Origin: Alloalcanivorax marinus
GTDB lineage: Bacteria > Pseudomonadota > Gammaproteobacteria > Pseudomonadales > Alcanivoracaceae
Reading direction: 5' to 3'
Length of the DNA stretch: 64,000 nucleotides
NCBI RefSeq assembly: GCF_016906305.1
Contig: NZ_JADDOL010000006.1
Span: 62,001 to 126,000 of the forward strand
Shown here: positions 35,847 through 43,358 of the stretch, piece after piece
Layout: every line of letters starts with the position of its first letter
How positions within the stretch are numbered: position 1 is the stretch's first letter
The notes under the pieces: model-generated
The model's input: the letters and a program-made list of their open reading frames with translations, nothing else
What the model was told of the DNA's origin: nothing
The model's database searches: none
Program-made: the position numbers and the translations under genes

Positions 35847-36167
35847 CTAAGACGGGGAGAGAATCTTCAGGCCCGCCAGGCCGATAAAAATAAGCAGCAG
35901 GCAAAACAGACGGGCAGGACTGGCGGAATCGCCGAACAGCACGATGCCGAGCGTCACCGTGCCGATCGCGCCGATTCCCGTCCACACCGCGTAGGCGGTG
36001 CCGACGGGCAGCTCTCTCATGGCGAGTCCCAGCAACCCCATGCTGATGCCCATCGCCAGAAGCGTGGCGACGGTCGGTAACGGACGGGTGAACCCCTCGG
36101 TGTATTTGAGCCCGACGGCCCAGGCGACTTCGAACAAGCCGGCGATGAAAAGTACCAACCAGGACAT
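35847..36167 (-). CDS. gdx: Guanidinium exporter Gdx (SugE-type SMR transporter)
   Basis: A 106-residue small multidrug resistance protein with four helices. The essential Glu13 lies in [17 protein letters not shown], and the sequence [13 protein letters not shown] is the signature separating Gdx/SugE from EmrE-type multidrug pumps. It exports guanidinium in exchange for protons as a dual-topology dimer. The start at 36167 follows a riboswitch leader containing two ACGR hairpins, which confirms the guanidine assignment. An in-frame GTG at 36248 would run through the riboswitch and is rejected. Confidence 0.93.
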   Translation of the reverse strand: MSWLVLFIAGLFEVAWAVGLKYTEGFTRPLPTVATLLAMGISMGLLGLAMRELPVGTAYAVWTGIGAIGTVTLGIVLFGDSASPARLFCLLLIFIGLAGLKILSPS

Positions 36168-36184
36168 GATAAAACCTTGAACAT

Positions 36185-36230
36185 CCGGGGCCGTCCCCGG
36201 TGAGTCGGCCAACGCGGGGTCGTCCCCGCG
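36185..36230 (-). promoter_or_regulatory. Guanidine-II (mini-ykkC) riboswitch
   Basis: On the minus strand two hairpins have identical-type loops: CGCGGGG-ACGA-CCCCGCG (36230-36213) and CCGGGG-ACGG-CCCCGG (36200-36185), joined by GTTGGCCGACTCA (12-13 bases). Paired ACGR tetraloops are the defining feature of this class. It lies 18 bases before the gdx ATG, the usual position for translational control. Confidence 0.93.
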
Positions 36231-36236
36231 CGCGCC

Positions 36237-36264
36237 ATTATAGGTCACCGGTCGGGCACATCCA
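36237..36264 (-). promoter_or_regulatory. Promoter of the guanidine riboswitch/gdx transcript
   Basis: A perfect TATAAT on the minus strand (36242-36237), 7 bases before the first riboswitch stem. A weak -35 (TGGATG, 36264-36259) is 16-17 bases upstream, inside the end of the LysR gene. The start fits exactly at the riboswitch 5' end. Confidence 0.65.
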
Positions 36265-37120
36265 GTGGTGTCTCTTGCTTCGGGGTCGCGCCGTCGCCAT
36301 TCACCAGCGTCCGCAAGGTGTCGATCACCCTGGCCATCACCGGGGATTGCTGTTGCCTGCCGTAGATCAGGTAAACCGGGTAACTGAATTCCGGCGCCGT
36401 GTCTTCCCGCCGCAGTTCACCGCTCTCCAGGTAAGGCTGCGCCACCCGGGTGCGGAAATAGCCGCTCCCCCCGTACCGGAGAATATAGCGCAACGCCAGG
36501 GGACCGAGGTCGATACTGACGCCCGCCCGCGCCCGCTCCGGCCAGGCACTGTCGTGCTGACGTCGGAAGTCCGCGCCCCAATCCACATACACATAGGGCG
36601 AGGCGGTGTGCGCGGCGCGCACCAAAATCAGCTTTTCCTCCATCAGCTGCTCGACCTGCATGCCCGGCCAGTAATCCGGCTGGTGAACCAGCGCCGCGTC
36701 CAGCACCCCCTGCTCCAGCTTTTCATTCAGAGTGGCCCGCTCCCCGACTTCGGCGCGAACGGCGGCGTCCGGGGACGCCTCGCGCAGCGCCACCAGCCAA
36801 TCCAGCAACCAGGGATTCCAGAGGCTGATCTCCGCGCCCAGGGTCACCGTGCGCCCCGCGCCCTCTGGCAGCGGCAGCGACCGCCGCGCGGCGTCCCAGG
36901 TTCGTACCAGCTGGCTGGCATGGCCGGCGAACTGTTCGCCATTCAGGGTCAGGCGCGCGCCGCTGCGATTGCGCACGAACAGCCGGCAGCCGAGTTGCCC
37001 TTCCAGGTTGTGGACACGGGCGGTGACTGTGGTCTGGGTGACGTGCAGACGCTCCGCCGCCGCCATGAAACTGCCGGAGCGAACGATCTCCAGAAAAGTG
37101 CGGGCCAGCTCAATATCCAT
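36245..37120 (-). CDS. LysR-family transcriptional regulator (divergent from cysJI)
   Basis: A 291-residue LysR regulator. The helix-turn-helix begins [20 protein letters not shown] and continues [20 protein letters not shown]; the co-inducer domain follows with the usual alpha/beta pattern. The ATG at 37120 gives the canonical N-terminus. The same frame is open for 600 further codons antisense to cysJ, but that is not coding. The gene diverges from cysJ across an AT-rich 105-base gap, so it likely regulates the sulfite reductase operon, in a role like CysB or Cbl. Its ligand is unknown. Confidence 0.88.
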   Translation of the reverse strand: MDIELARTFLEIVRSGSFMAAAERLHVTQTTVTARVHNLEGQLGCRLFVRNRSGARLTLNGEQFAGHASQLVRTWDAARRSLPLPEGAGRTVTLGAEISLWNPWLLDWLVALREASPDAAVRAEVGERATLNEKLEQGVLDAALVHQPDYWPGMQVEQLMEEKLILVRAAHTASPYVYVDWGADFRRQHDSAWPERARAGVSIDLGPLALRYILRYGGSGYFRTRVAQPYLESGELRREDTAPEFSYPVYLIYGRQQQSPVMARVIDTLRTLVNGDGATPKQETPLDVPDR

Positions 37121-37225
37121 GATTTGTATCAATATCTTTAAAGTGAAAGCGCATTGTATTTCATTATTCGTCACCAATTCAGCCCGGCATACTGCCGCCC
37201 GTTCACTCATCGGACGGAGGCCGCG
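37121..37225. promoter_or_regulatory. Divergent LysR-cysJ control region
   Basis: 105 bases, clearly AT-richer than the flanks (TTTGTATCAATATCTTTAAA, TTGTATTTCATTATTCG). Such an AT island between a LysR gene and its target is the expected place for regulator sites and both promoters. No single site could be assigned. Confidence 0.45.
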
Positions 37226-38977
37226 ATGACCGCCCACGGGTTGGCGCACCCCTTCTCGGAAACACAATGGCAGCGTATCCACGCTCTCCTGGAGGATCTC
37301 GATCCTCGCCAGGCCCTGTGGTTGAGCGGTTATCTGGCGGGCCAGCGGATCGACCCCGGCGACGCCGCACCCGCCGACCCGGCCCCCACCACCGGTCCGG
37401 CCGTCCTGATCGCCTATGGCACGGAGACCGACAACAGCCGCCACCTCGCGGAGCGTCTGAAGGCGCTCTGCGACCAGGCGGGCATTGCCTCGGATCTGCA
37501 GAACCTTGAACGGGTGCGCGTCCGCCAGTTGGCACGGCGCGCTTATCTGGTGGTGATTACCGCCACCCACGGCGACGGCGAGCCCCCGGAGCCGGCCTTG
37601 TCGTTTTTCGAGGAACTGGCGGACGACACCGCGCCGAAGCTGGACGGAGTGCGCTTTGCCGTCCTGGCACTGGGCGACAGTACCTACGAGCATTTCTGCA
37701 CCGCCGGTCGGACCCTGGACGCGCGGCTGGAAGCGCTGGGTGGCCAGCGGCTGATCGAGCGGCAGGAATGCGACGTGGATTTCGAAACCCCGGCCCGCCA
37801 GTGGCTGACCAGGGTGTTGGCATCGCTTCCCCGCCCGAAAGGCGCCACCGTGTCCAAGGCACCCGCCACCCCGGTGCCGGCCCGCCCGGCCTACGACAAA
37901 CAGACGCCCTTGGAAACGGAGGTCCTGGTCAACCAATGTCTCAGCGCGTCGGACCGGGCCAGCCCCATCCATCATCTGGAGCTGGCCCTGGATGTGGCGG
38001 ATTTTCCGGCGGCCCCCGGCGATGCGGTGGGTATTCTGGCCGACAACCCTCCGGAACTGGTGGCCGCCGTTCTGGACGCCAGCGGCCTGTCCGCGGAACA
38101 GCCGGTGACGGTGGACGGCCAGGCGCGCCCCCTGGTCGAAGCCCTCAGGCAACACCGCGACCTGACCCTGCCGGGAAGCCGCTTCCTGGAATACTGGGCC
38201 GGACTGAGCGGCGACGCCGGGCTGCGACGTGTGCTGGAAAACGGCGCCCGCGATCAGCGCGCTTTCCTGCGCCGTCATCAGGTGCTGGACATCCTGCATC
38301 ATTACCCGGCCCGGCCCGAGGCCGCCGCCCTGGTGGACGCGCTCCGGCCCCTTCAGCCGCGGCTCTACGACCTGGCGAACAGCCTGGACGTGGAAAGCGA
38401 TGCGCTGCATCTGACCGCCAAATTGTTCCGCTATCCATTCGAGGGTCGCCTGGAAACCGGCATCGCCTCCCGTTACTTGCTGAACCTGCAACCCGGGGAC
38501 CCGGTGCGTCTGTATCCGCACCGCAACGCGCGCTTTCAGCTCCCCTCGGATCCGCGCGCGCCGTTGATTCTGATCGCCGAGGGAACCGGCATCGCTCCCT
38601 ACCGCGCCTTCGTACAGCATCTGGCGGCCAGCGGCCGACCGGCGCCGTGCTGGCTGGTGTTCGCCGAGCAGCGGTTCGAGGAAGACTTTCTCTATCAACT
38701 GACGTTCCAGGACGCCCACGCCCGGGGCGTGCTCGAACGCGTCGACACGGTGTTCCACGCGGATCAGCCGGACCGCGACCTGGCCGACCCGCTGCTGGCC
38801 CGGGCCGGGCAGCTTTTCGATTGGCTGAACCGGGATGCCCATCTCTATTTCTGCGGTGACAAGGACCGGCTCGGCGACACCGAGGCGCGACTGCGCGAGG
38901 CGGTGGACGCACACCTCGGAGCCGGCCACTGGAAGCAACTCTCGAAGGCCAGACGCCTTCATCGAAACCTTTATTAG
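37226..38977 (+). CDS. cysJ: Sulfite reductase (NADPH) flavoprotein alpha subunit CysJ
   Basis: Passes electrons from NADPH via FAD and FMN to the CysI haemoprotein. The 583-residue protein starts at 37226. The flavodoxin domain (about 60-200) has LIAYGTETDNSRHLAE, ITATHGDGEPP and LALGDSTYEHFC. The FAD/NADPH reductase part (about 210-583) has AEGTGIAPYRAFVQHL and YFCGDKDRLG, and the C-terminus is HRNLY with the terminal aromatic residue. The FAD motif reads RLYDLANS rather than the usual RxYSIASS. GACGGAGGCCGCG precedes the start; cysI follows after 8 bases. Confidence 0.94.
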   Translation: MTAHGLAHPFSETQWQRIHALLEDLDPRQALWLSGYLAGQRIDPGDAAPADPAPTTGPAVLIAYGTETDNSRHLAERLKALCDQAGIASDLQNLERVRVRQLARRAYLVVITATHGDGEPPEPALSFFEELADDTAPKLDGVRFAVLALGDSTYEHFCTAGRTLDARLEALGGQRLIERQECDVDFETPARQWLTRVLASLPRPKGATVSKAPATPVPARPAYDKQTPLETEVLVNQCLSASDRASPIHHLELALDVADFPAAPGDAVGILADNPPELVAAVLDASGLSAEQPVTVDGQARPLVEALRQHRDLTLPGSRFLEYWAGLSGDAGLRRVLENGARDQRAFLRRHQVLDILHHYPARPEAAALVDALRPLQPRLYDLANSLDVESDALHLTAKLFRYPFEGRLETGIASRYLLNLQPGDPVRLYPHRNARFQLPSDPRAPLILIAEGTGIAPYRAFVQHLAASGRPAPCWLVFAEQRFEEDFLYQLTFQDAHARGVLERVDTVFHADQPDRDLADPLLARAGQLFDWLNRDAHLYFCGDKDRLGDTEARLREAVDAHLGAGHWKQLSKARRLHRNLY

Positions 38978-38985
38978 GAGGCGAC

Positions 38986-40686
38986 ATGATCCAGCGTGAT
39001 CGCGATCTGAGCCAGCCGTTGGACACCTTGCACGACAACGAGCAACTGAAGGCTCGCAGTCGTCATCTGCGTGGCACCATCGCCGAAGGCCTGGAGGACA
39101 CCCTCACCGGGGCGGTGCCGGGCGAGGATCCGCTGCTGATGAAGTTTCACGGAATCTATCAGCAGGATGATCGGGATCAGCGGGCGGCGCGGCGGCGTCG
39201 CCATCTGGAGCCGATCTATCAGTTCATGGTGCGCCTGCGTATTCCCGGCGGCCTGCTGACCAAACAACAATGGTGGGGTCTCGACGACCTGTCGCGGCGC
39301 TACGCCGAGCGGGGCATCCGCATCACCACCCGTCAGACGGTGCAGCTGCACGGAGTGCGCAAGCCGGCCCTGCGCGCATTGATGCGTGGTCTGCGCGACA
39401 TTGGCCTGGACACCATCGCCGCCTGCGGTGACGACAGCCGCGGCGTGGTGTGTGGCGCCAACCCCTTTCTGTCCCGCGCCCACCGTCGGGTGGCTGAACT
39501 GGCACGCGCCACCAGCGACCGGTTGATTCCGAAAACCCGCGCCTACCCGGAGATCTGGTATCAGGAAGCCGGCGCCCGCGTCGAGCATGAGGAACCGGTC
39601 TACGGCGAGCTCTACCTGCCGCGCAAGTTCAAGGTCGGCTACGCCCTGCCGCCGGTCAACGACATCGATGTGTACGGCCAGGACCTGGGCCTGATCGCGG
39701 TGGTCGATCGCGGGGAACTGCTCGGTTTCAATGTGTGCGTGGGCGGCGGCATGGGGCAGTTGGACAATCGCGACGACAGTTATCCCCGGCTGGCGGAGGA
39801 AATCGGCTTTATCGACGCCGACGACGCCCCCCGGTTCAGCGAAACGGTGATGTCGATTCAGCGGGACTTCGGTGATCGCAAGGACCGTCACCGGGCGCGT
39901 TTCAAGTACACCCTGGATCGCCTGGGCCTGCCCTGGTTTCTCGATGAGCTGGCGACCCGTTGGGGGCATCCGCTGGCGCCGGCCCGGCCACAGCGCTTTG
40001 ACCATAACGGCGATCGGCTCGGCTGGCACCAGGGCGACGATGATCTGTGGCACGCCACGCTCTATATCGAAAGCGGGCGCATCGACGATGCGCTGAGAGC
40101 CCGGATCAGCGGTCTGTTGGAACAATACGGCGGCCGCCTGCGGCTGACCACCAATCAGAACCTGCAGTTGACGCACGTCGAGGATCACGAACGGGAATCA
40201 CTCCAATGGCGTCTGGATGACCTCGGTTTATCCTGGCGCCTGACGCCGGACCTCCAGGCGGCTCACACCCTGAGCTGCGTGGCACTGCCCACCTGCGGTC
40301 TGGCCATGGCCGAGGCGGAGCGCTACACCCCCCGCCTGCTGGATTTGTTCCAGCGACTCAAGAGCCAGTACGGGCTTGCCGCGGTGCCGATTTCACTGCG
40401 ACTGACCGGTTGCCCCAACGGCTGCGCGCGGCCCTATCTTGGCGAGATCGCGCTGACCGGTCGGGCGCCCGGCCTCTACAACCTCTATCTCGGCGGCAGC
40501 TTTAACGGTGACCGCCTCGCGCTTCTGTATGCGGGCAATGTGGACGAGGCGCGCTTTCTGGATCTGCTCGCGCCGCTCTTGGAGCGGTTCGCCCACGACC
40601 GGCACGACGACGAACACTTCGGTGATTTTCTGCTGCGTCGGGAATTACTCGCCGACTGCCCGGTGTCGTTGACCTCTTCTTCCTGA
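38986..40686 (+). CDS. cysI: Sulfite reductase (NADPH) haemoprotein beta subunit CysI
   Basis: Performs the six-electron reduction of sulfite to sulfide on coupled sirohaem and 4Fe-4S cluster. The 566-residue protein has full CysI length. Cluster-ligand segments are VALPTCGLAMAEAERYTPR, and LTGCPNGCARPYLGEIALTG, with the sirohaem-binding RLTTNQNLQLTHV and the N-terminal KFHGIYQQDDRDQRAARRRR. TAGGAGGCGAC gives a strong ribosome-binding site. Immediately downstream are three DsrE-fold proteins in the same orientation, an unusual continuation for an assimilatory cysJI operon. Confidence 0.96.
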   Translation: MIQRDRDLSQPLDTLHDNEQLKARSRHLRGTIAEGLEDTLTGAVPGEDPLLMKFHGIYQQDDRDQRAARRRRHLEPIYQFMVRLRIPGGLLTKQQWWGLDDLSRRYAERGIRITTRQTVQLHGVRKPALRALMRGLRDIGLDTIAACGDDSRGVVCGANPFLSRAHRRVAELARATSDRLIPKTRAYPEIWYQEAGARVEHEEPVYGELYLPRKFKVGYALPPVNDIDVYGQDLGLIAVVDRGELLGFNVCVGGGMGQLDNRDDSYPRLAEEIGFIDADDAPRFSETVMSIQRDFGDRKDRHRARFKYTLDRLGLPWFLDELATRWGHPLAPARPQRFDHNGDRLGWHQGDDDLWHATLYIESGRIDDALRARISGLLEQYGGRLRLTTNQNLQLTHVEDHERESLQWRLDDLGLSWRLTPDLQAAHTLSCVALPTCGLAMAEAERYTPRLLDLFQRLKSQYGLAAVPISLRLTGCPNGCARPYLGEIALTGRAPGLYNLYLGGSFNGDRLALLYAGNVDEARFLDLLAPLLERFAHDRHDDEHFGDFLLRRELLADCPVSLTSSS

Positions 40687-40700
40687 AACCGGAGTTCTCC

Positions 40701-41027
40701 ATGTCCAAGTATCTGTTCATTCAAAGTCAGGACCCTTTTACCGAACAGCGGACCCGTCATCAGTTCGAACTGATCGGGCAACTGCACGACGCCGGTCATG
40801 ACGTCTCCGTTCTGCTGGTTCAGAACGGTGTCACACCGGCCCGCCGCGGCGCCCTCGGTGAGGGGCTCGACCGGTTGCTGGACGGCGGCGTACCGGTTTA
40901 TGCCGATGCCTTTTCCCTGGCACAACGGGAACTGGAAGAAGACGATCTCAAGGACCGCGTCGGCCTGTCCGACCTGCACATCATCATTGATGCGATGCTC
41001 GCGCGCGGCAAAGTTATCTGGCACTGA
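40701..41027 (+). CDS. DsrE-family protein 1 (no cysteine)
   Basis: A 108-residue small alpha/beta protein with the DsrE/F fold: strand SKYLFIQSQDPF, helix TRHQFELIGQLHDAG, strand HDVSVLLVQNGV, then the ending LHIIIDAMLARGKVIWH. DsrE proteins carry sulfane sulfur on a Cys in sulfur relay systems. This copy has no cysteine, so it could only be a structural or partner subunit, as seen for the non-catalytic members of DsrEFH hexamers. It lies 14 bases after cysI. Confidence 0.75.
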   Translation: MSKYLFIQSQDPFTEQRTRHQFELIGQLHDAGHDVSVLLVQNGVTPARRGALGEGLDRLLDGGVPVYADAFSLAQRELEEDDLKDRVGLSDLHIIIDAMLARGKVIWH

Positions 41028-41044
41028 ATCCAAGGAGAGCGCAA

Positions 41045-41458
41045 ATGAGCCATGACCGTATCCTGACCTTCGCTTTCATGGAGCCCCCGTTTGAAAGCGA
41101 ACGCACCATTACCTTCTTCCGGCTTCTCGACGCCGCCCTGGATCGCGACGTGGGGGTCCGGGTATTCGCCTACGAGGGCGCGGTAGCGCTGGCTTTCGCC
41201 CATCAGCAGCCGCACGGCAACGCCGTGCATGGCCGCGATAGCGGCGAGGAAGCGCACCCACTCACCAAGGACTGGATCCAGGCGCTGCAGGAGAAAGCAC
41301 AGGCAAGAAGGATCGGCTTCGAGTGGATCAACTGCGGCTTGTGCGTGGACGAGCGCGGTGTCAACGACGTTATCGACGGCTGTGGCCGTGGCGGTCCGCC
41401 TGACCTGTGGCGCTACGCCAGCGAGGCACGCAACACCCTGACCATTGGCACGAGGTAA
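41045..41458 (+). CDS. DsrE-family protein 2 (Cys-bearing sulfur carrier candidate)
   Basis: A 137-residue DsrE/TusD-like protein. The strand-helix start is HDRILTFAFMEPPFESERTI. The region IGFEWINCGLCVDERGVNDVIDGC has the C-x2-C-x3-RG arrangement that holds the active Cys of DsrE and TusD. It is therefore the likely sulfur-carrying member of the trio. AAGGAGAGCGCAA lies ahead of the ATG, and the gene is 17 bases after the first DsrE-fold gene and 2 before the third. Confidence 0.78.
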   Translation: MSHDRILTFAFMEPPFESERTITFFRLLDAALDRDVGVRVFAYEGAVALAFAHQQPHGNAVHGRDSGEEAHPLTKDWIQALQEKAQARRIGFEWINCGLCVDERGVNDVIDGCGRGGPPDLWRYASEARNTLTIGTR

Positions 41459-41460
41459 TC

Positions 41461-41841
41461 ATGAACGTACTGCAGGTGATCGATCAGGCCTACCGCACCA
41501 CCACCGAGGAACAGGACGACACCATTCTGTGGCTGACCCGCTCGATGCGTGGCGCCGGTGGCAATCTGACGGTGCTGCTCAGTGGCCATGCCGTGCATTA
41601 CGCGGTGCTGCGCCGTCGGCAGCCGGCGCTGACGTTGGGCCAGTGGCGGCAGACCCAGCCGGCGGAGCTGCCCCGCGATATCGCCGAGCTGGTCGCGAGC
41701 GGCGTGCCGGTTTACGCGGTTCAGGAGGATCTGGAAGAGCGCGGTCTCGGCCAATTGCCTTTACAAGGGGGTGTCCGTCCCATCGCTCGTCATGCGCTGC
41801 CGGGGCTGTACGAACAAGTGGACCAAGTCTGGCAATGGTAG
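41461..41841 (+). CDS. DsrE/DsrH-like protein 3 (no cysteine)
   Basis: A 126-residue member of the DsrE/F/H superfamily, starting MNVLQVIDQAYRTTTEEQDD. It has a typical strand LTVLLSGHAVHYAVL and LVASGVPVYAVQEDLEERGL, the latter matching the DsrE/YchN pattern. No Cys is present. It begins 2 bases after the previous gene and its stop is overlapped by the next start, so all are translated as one set. Probably the third subunit of a hetero-oligomer, by analogy with DsrEFH/TusBCD. Confidence 0.7.
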   Translation: MNVLQVIDQAYRTTTEEQDDTILWLTRSMRGAGGNLTVLLSGHAVHYAVLRRRQPALTLGQWRQTQPAELPRDIAELVASGVPVYAVQEDLEERGLGQLPLQGGVRPIARHALPGLYEQVDQVWQW

Positions 41842-42836
41842 GCCCTTCACTGCACAGGCCCCTGTGCGATCTGCTGGGATGTCGCTGGCCGATCCTTCTG
41901 GCCGGGATGGGCGGAGTGGCCCGGTACCGGCTGGCCGCCGCCGTGTCCCGAGCCGGGGGCTTCGGTGTGCTGGGCATGGTCCGTGAGCCGGCCCAGCGCA
42001 TCCGGGCCGAGGTCCAGGCGCTGCGAAATGCCGGCATCGAGCGCTTCGCCGTCAATCTGATTCCCGCCGCGACGGACTCCGCGCGACTGGACGAACAGGT
42101 CGCTGCCTGCCTGGACCTGCAGGTGCCGTGGGTAGTGCTGTTCTGGGACGTGGATACCGTGCTGGTGCGCCGGCTGAAAGCAGCCGGGCTGGGCGTTATT
42201 CACCAAATCGGAGGTCGCGCCGATGCCGAAGAGGCCGTGAGCGCCGGCGCCGACATTCTGATCGCTCAGGGCCTGGAAGCCGGCGGTCATGTGCGCGGCA
42301 CCATGACCACTTTCGGTCTGCTCACCGAGCTGGTGCCGTGGAGCCCGGTGCCACTGGTCGCCTCCGGCGGCATCGGCGGCGGACGGGGGCTGGCGGCCGC
42401 GCTTGCGCTCGGTGCCCAGGGGGCGAGCCTGGGCAGCGCGTTTTTGGCCACCCACGAAGCCAATGCCCACGACCACCACAAACTTCGTCTGATCAAGGCC
42501 CGGGGCGAGGACACCGTGCGTACCCGCCTGTTCGACCGCAACTGGCACGAGGCCGCGCCAGTGCGGGTACTGAACAACCGGGTCACCCGGGGTGAGTACG
42601 ACGATTTGAAACGCAACGGAATCAGCGAGATCATCGGCGAACAGGACGGTCAGCCGGTCTATCTGTTTTCCACCGACTCGCCCCTCGCCGACGCCACCGG
42701 CGAGCTCGACGACATGGCGCTGTACGCCGGCCAGTCGTGCGGCACCATCAACCGGATCGACACCGCCGGCGAGCGTGTCGAACAGATTGTTCGGGAGGCT
42801 CTCGCCACTATTCGCCGACTTCAGCCGGCGCTCTGA
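41835..42836 (+). CDS. Nitronate monooxygenase / 2-nitropropane dioxygenase-like FMN enzyme
   Basis: A 333-residue TIM-barrel flavoprotein starting at an ATG overlapping the previous stop by 7 bases. Features are WPILLAGMGGVARYRLAAAVSRAGGFGVLGM at the N-terminus, FMN-site DILIAQGLEAGGHVRG, VPLVASGGIGGGRGLAAALALGAQGASLGSAFL and a C-terminal NRI segment. The family includes nitronate monooxygenases and several enzymes of other function, such as propionate-3-nitronate detoxification and FMN-dependent reductases. Its place in a cysJI-DsrE operon suggests a sulfur or detoxification role, which is not settled by sequence. Confidence 0.82.
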   Translation: MVGPSLHRPLCDLLGCRWPILLAGMGGVARYRLAAAVSRAGGFGVLGMVREPAQRIRAEVQALRNAGIERFAVNLIPAATDSARLDEQVAACLDLQVPWVVLFWDVDTVLVRRLKAAGLGVIHQIGGRADAEEAVSAGADILIAQGLEAGGHVRGTMTTFGLLTELVPWSPVPLVASGGIGGGRGLAAALALGAQGASLGSAFLATHEANAHDHHKLRLIKARGEDTVRTRLFDRNWHEAAPVRVLNNRVTRGEYDDLKRNGISEIIGEQDGQPVYLFSTDSPLADATGELDDMALYAGQSCGTINRIDTAGERVEQIVREALATIRRLQPAL

Positions 42837-42865
42837 TATCCCGCTACTGTGTATCAGGAGATCCC

Positions 42866-43228
42866 ATGAAACAGCCCTCTCGCATTCAGTGCAAACGTGT
42901 CCAGGATCCGGCGGAACCGTCTGACGGCTACCGCGTGCTGGTGGACCGGATCTGGCCCCGCGGCATCAAAAAAGAGGTCCTGAAAGCCGACGATTGGCGC
43001 AAGAACCTGGCGCCCTCCACCGAGCTGCGCAAATGGTTTGGCCACGATCCGGCCCGCTGGGCGGCGTTCTACCAGAAATTCCACGCCGAACTGCGTCAGC
43101 GACCGGACGAGGTGGACAGCCTGCTGGCCGCCTGTGACGGCCGCGTGCTGACCCTGCTGTTCGCCGCCCGCGACCGTGAACACAACAATGCGGTGGCGCT
43201 TCGGATGTTCCTCCTGGGCGAGTCGTAG
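42866..43228 (+). CDS. DUF488 family protein
   Basis: A 120-residue DUF488 (YeaO-like) protein. Conserved segments are YRVLVDRIWPRGIKKEVL, WRKNLAPSTELRKWFGHDP and LLFAARDREHNNAVAL. The family is widespread and its biochemical role unclear. TCAGGAGATCCC precedes the start. It is probably the last gene of the cysJ operon, 29 bases after the nitronate-monooxygenase-like gene. A 130-base gap to the catabolic island follows. Confidence 0.85.
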   Translation: MKQPSRIQCKRVQDPAEPSDGYRVLVDRIWPRGIKKEVLKADDWRKNLAPSTELRKWFGHDPARWAAFYQKFHAELRQRPDEVDSLLAACDGRVLTLLFAARDREHNNAVALRMFLLGES

Positions 43229-43358
43229 CGCCCGCCTCCGATCAGACTCAAAGGTAAATTCGCCGACCCGGGGACAGAAATCCATCGCCGCCGGCAAGGC
43301 ATCGCCATGGCCGGCGACCGACACTAGGGCTCTCGGATAAGAGAATAAAGAGTCCTGG

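Noticed and set aside
37121-38962. Minus-strand open frame continuous with LysR, running antisense through cysJ (about 600 codons)
   Set aside because: The LysR N-terminus is clear at 37120; the upstream part has low-complexity Gly/Arg/Gln composition and is antisense to a well-conserved cysJ. It is an effect of high GC.
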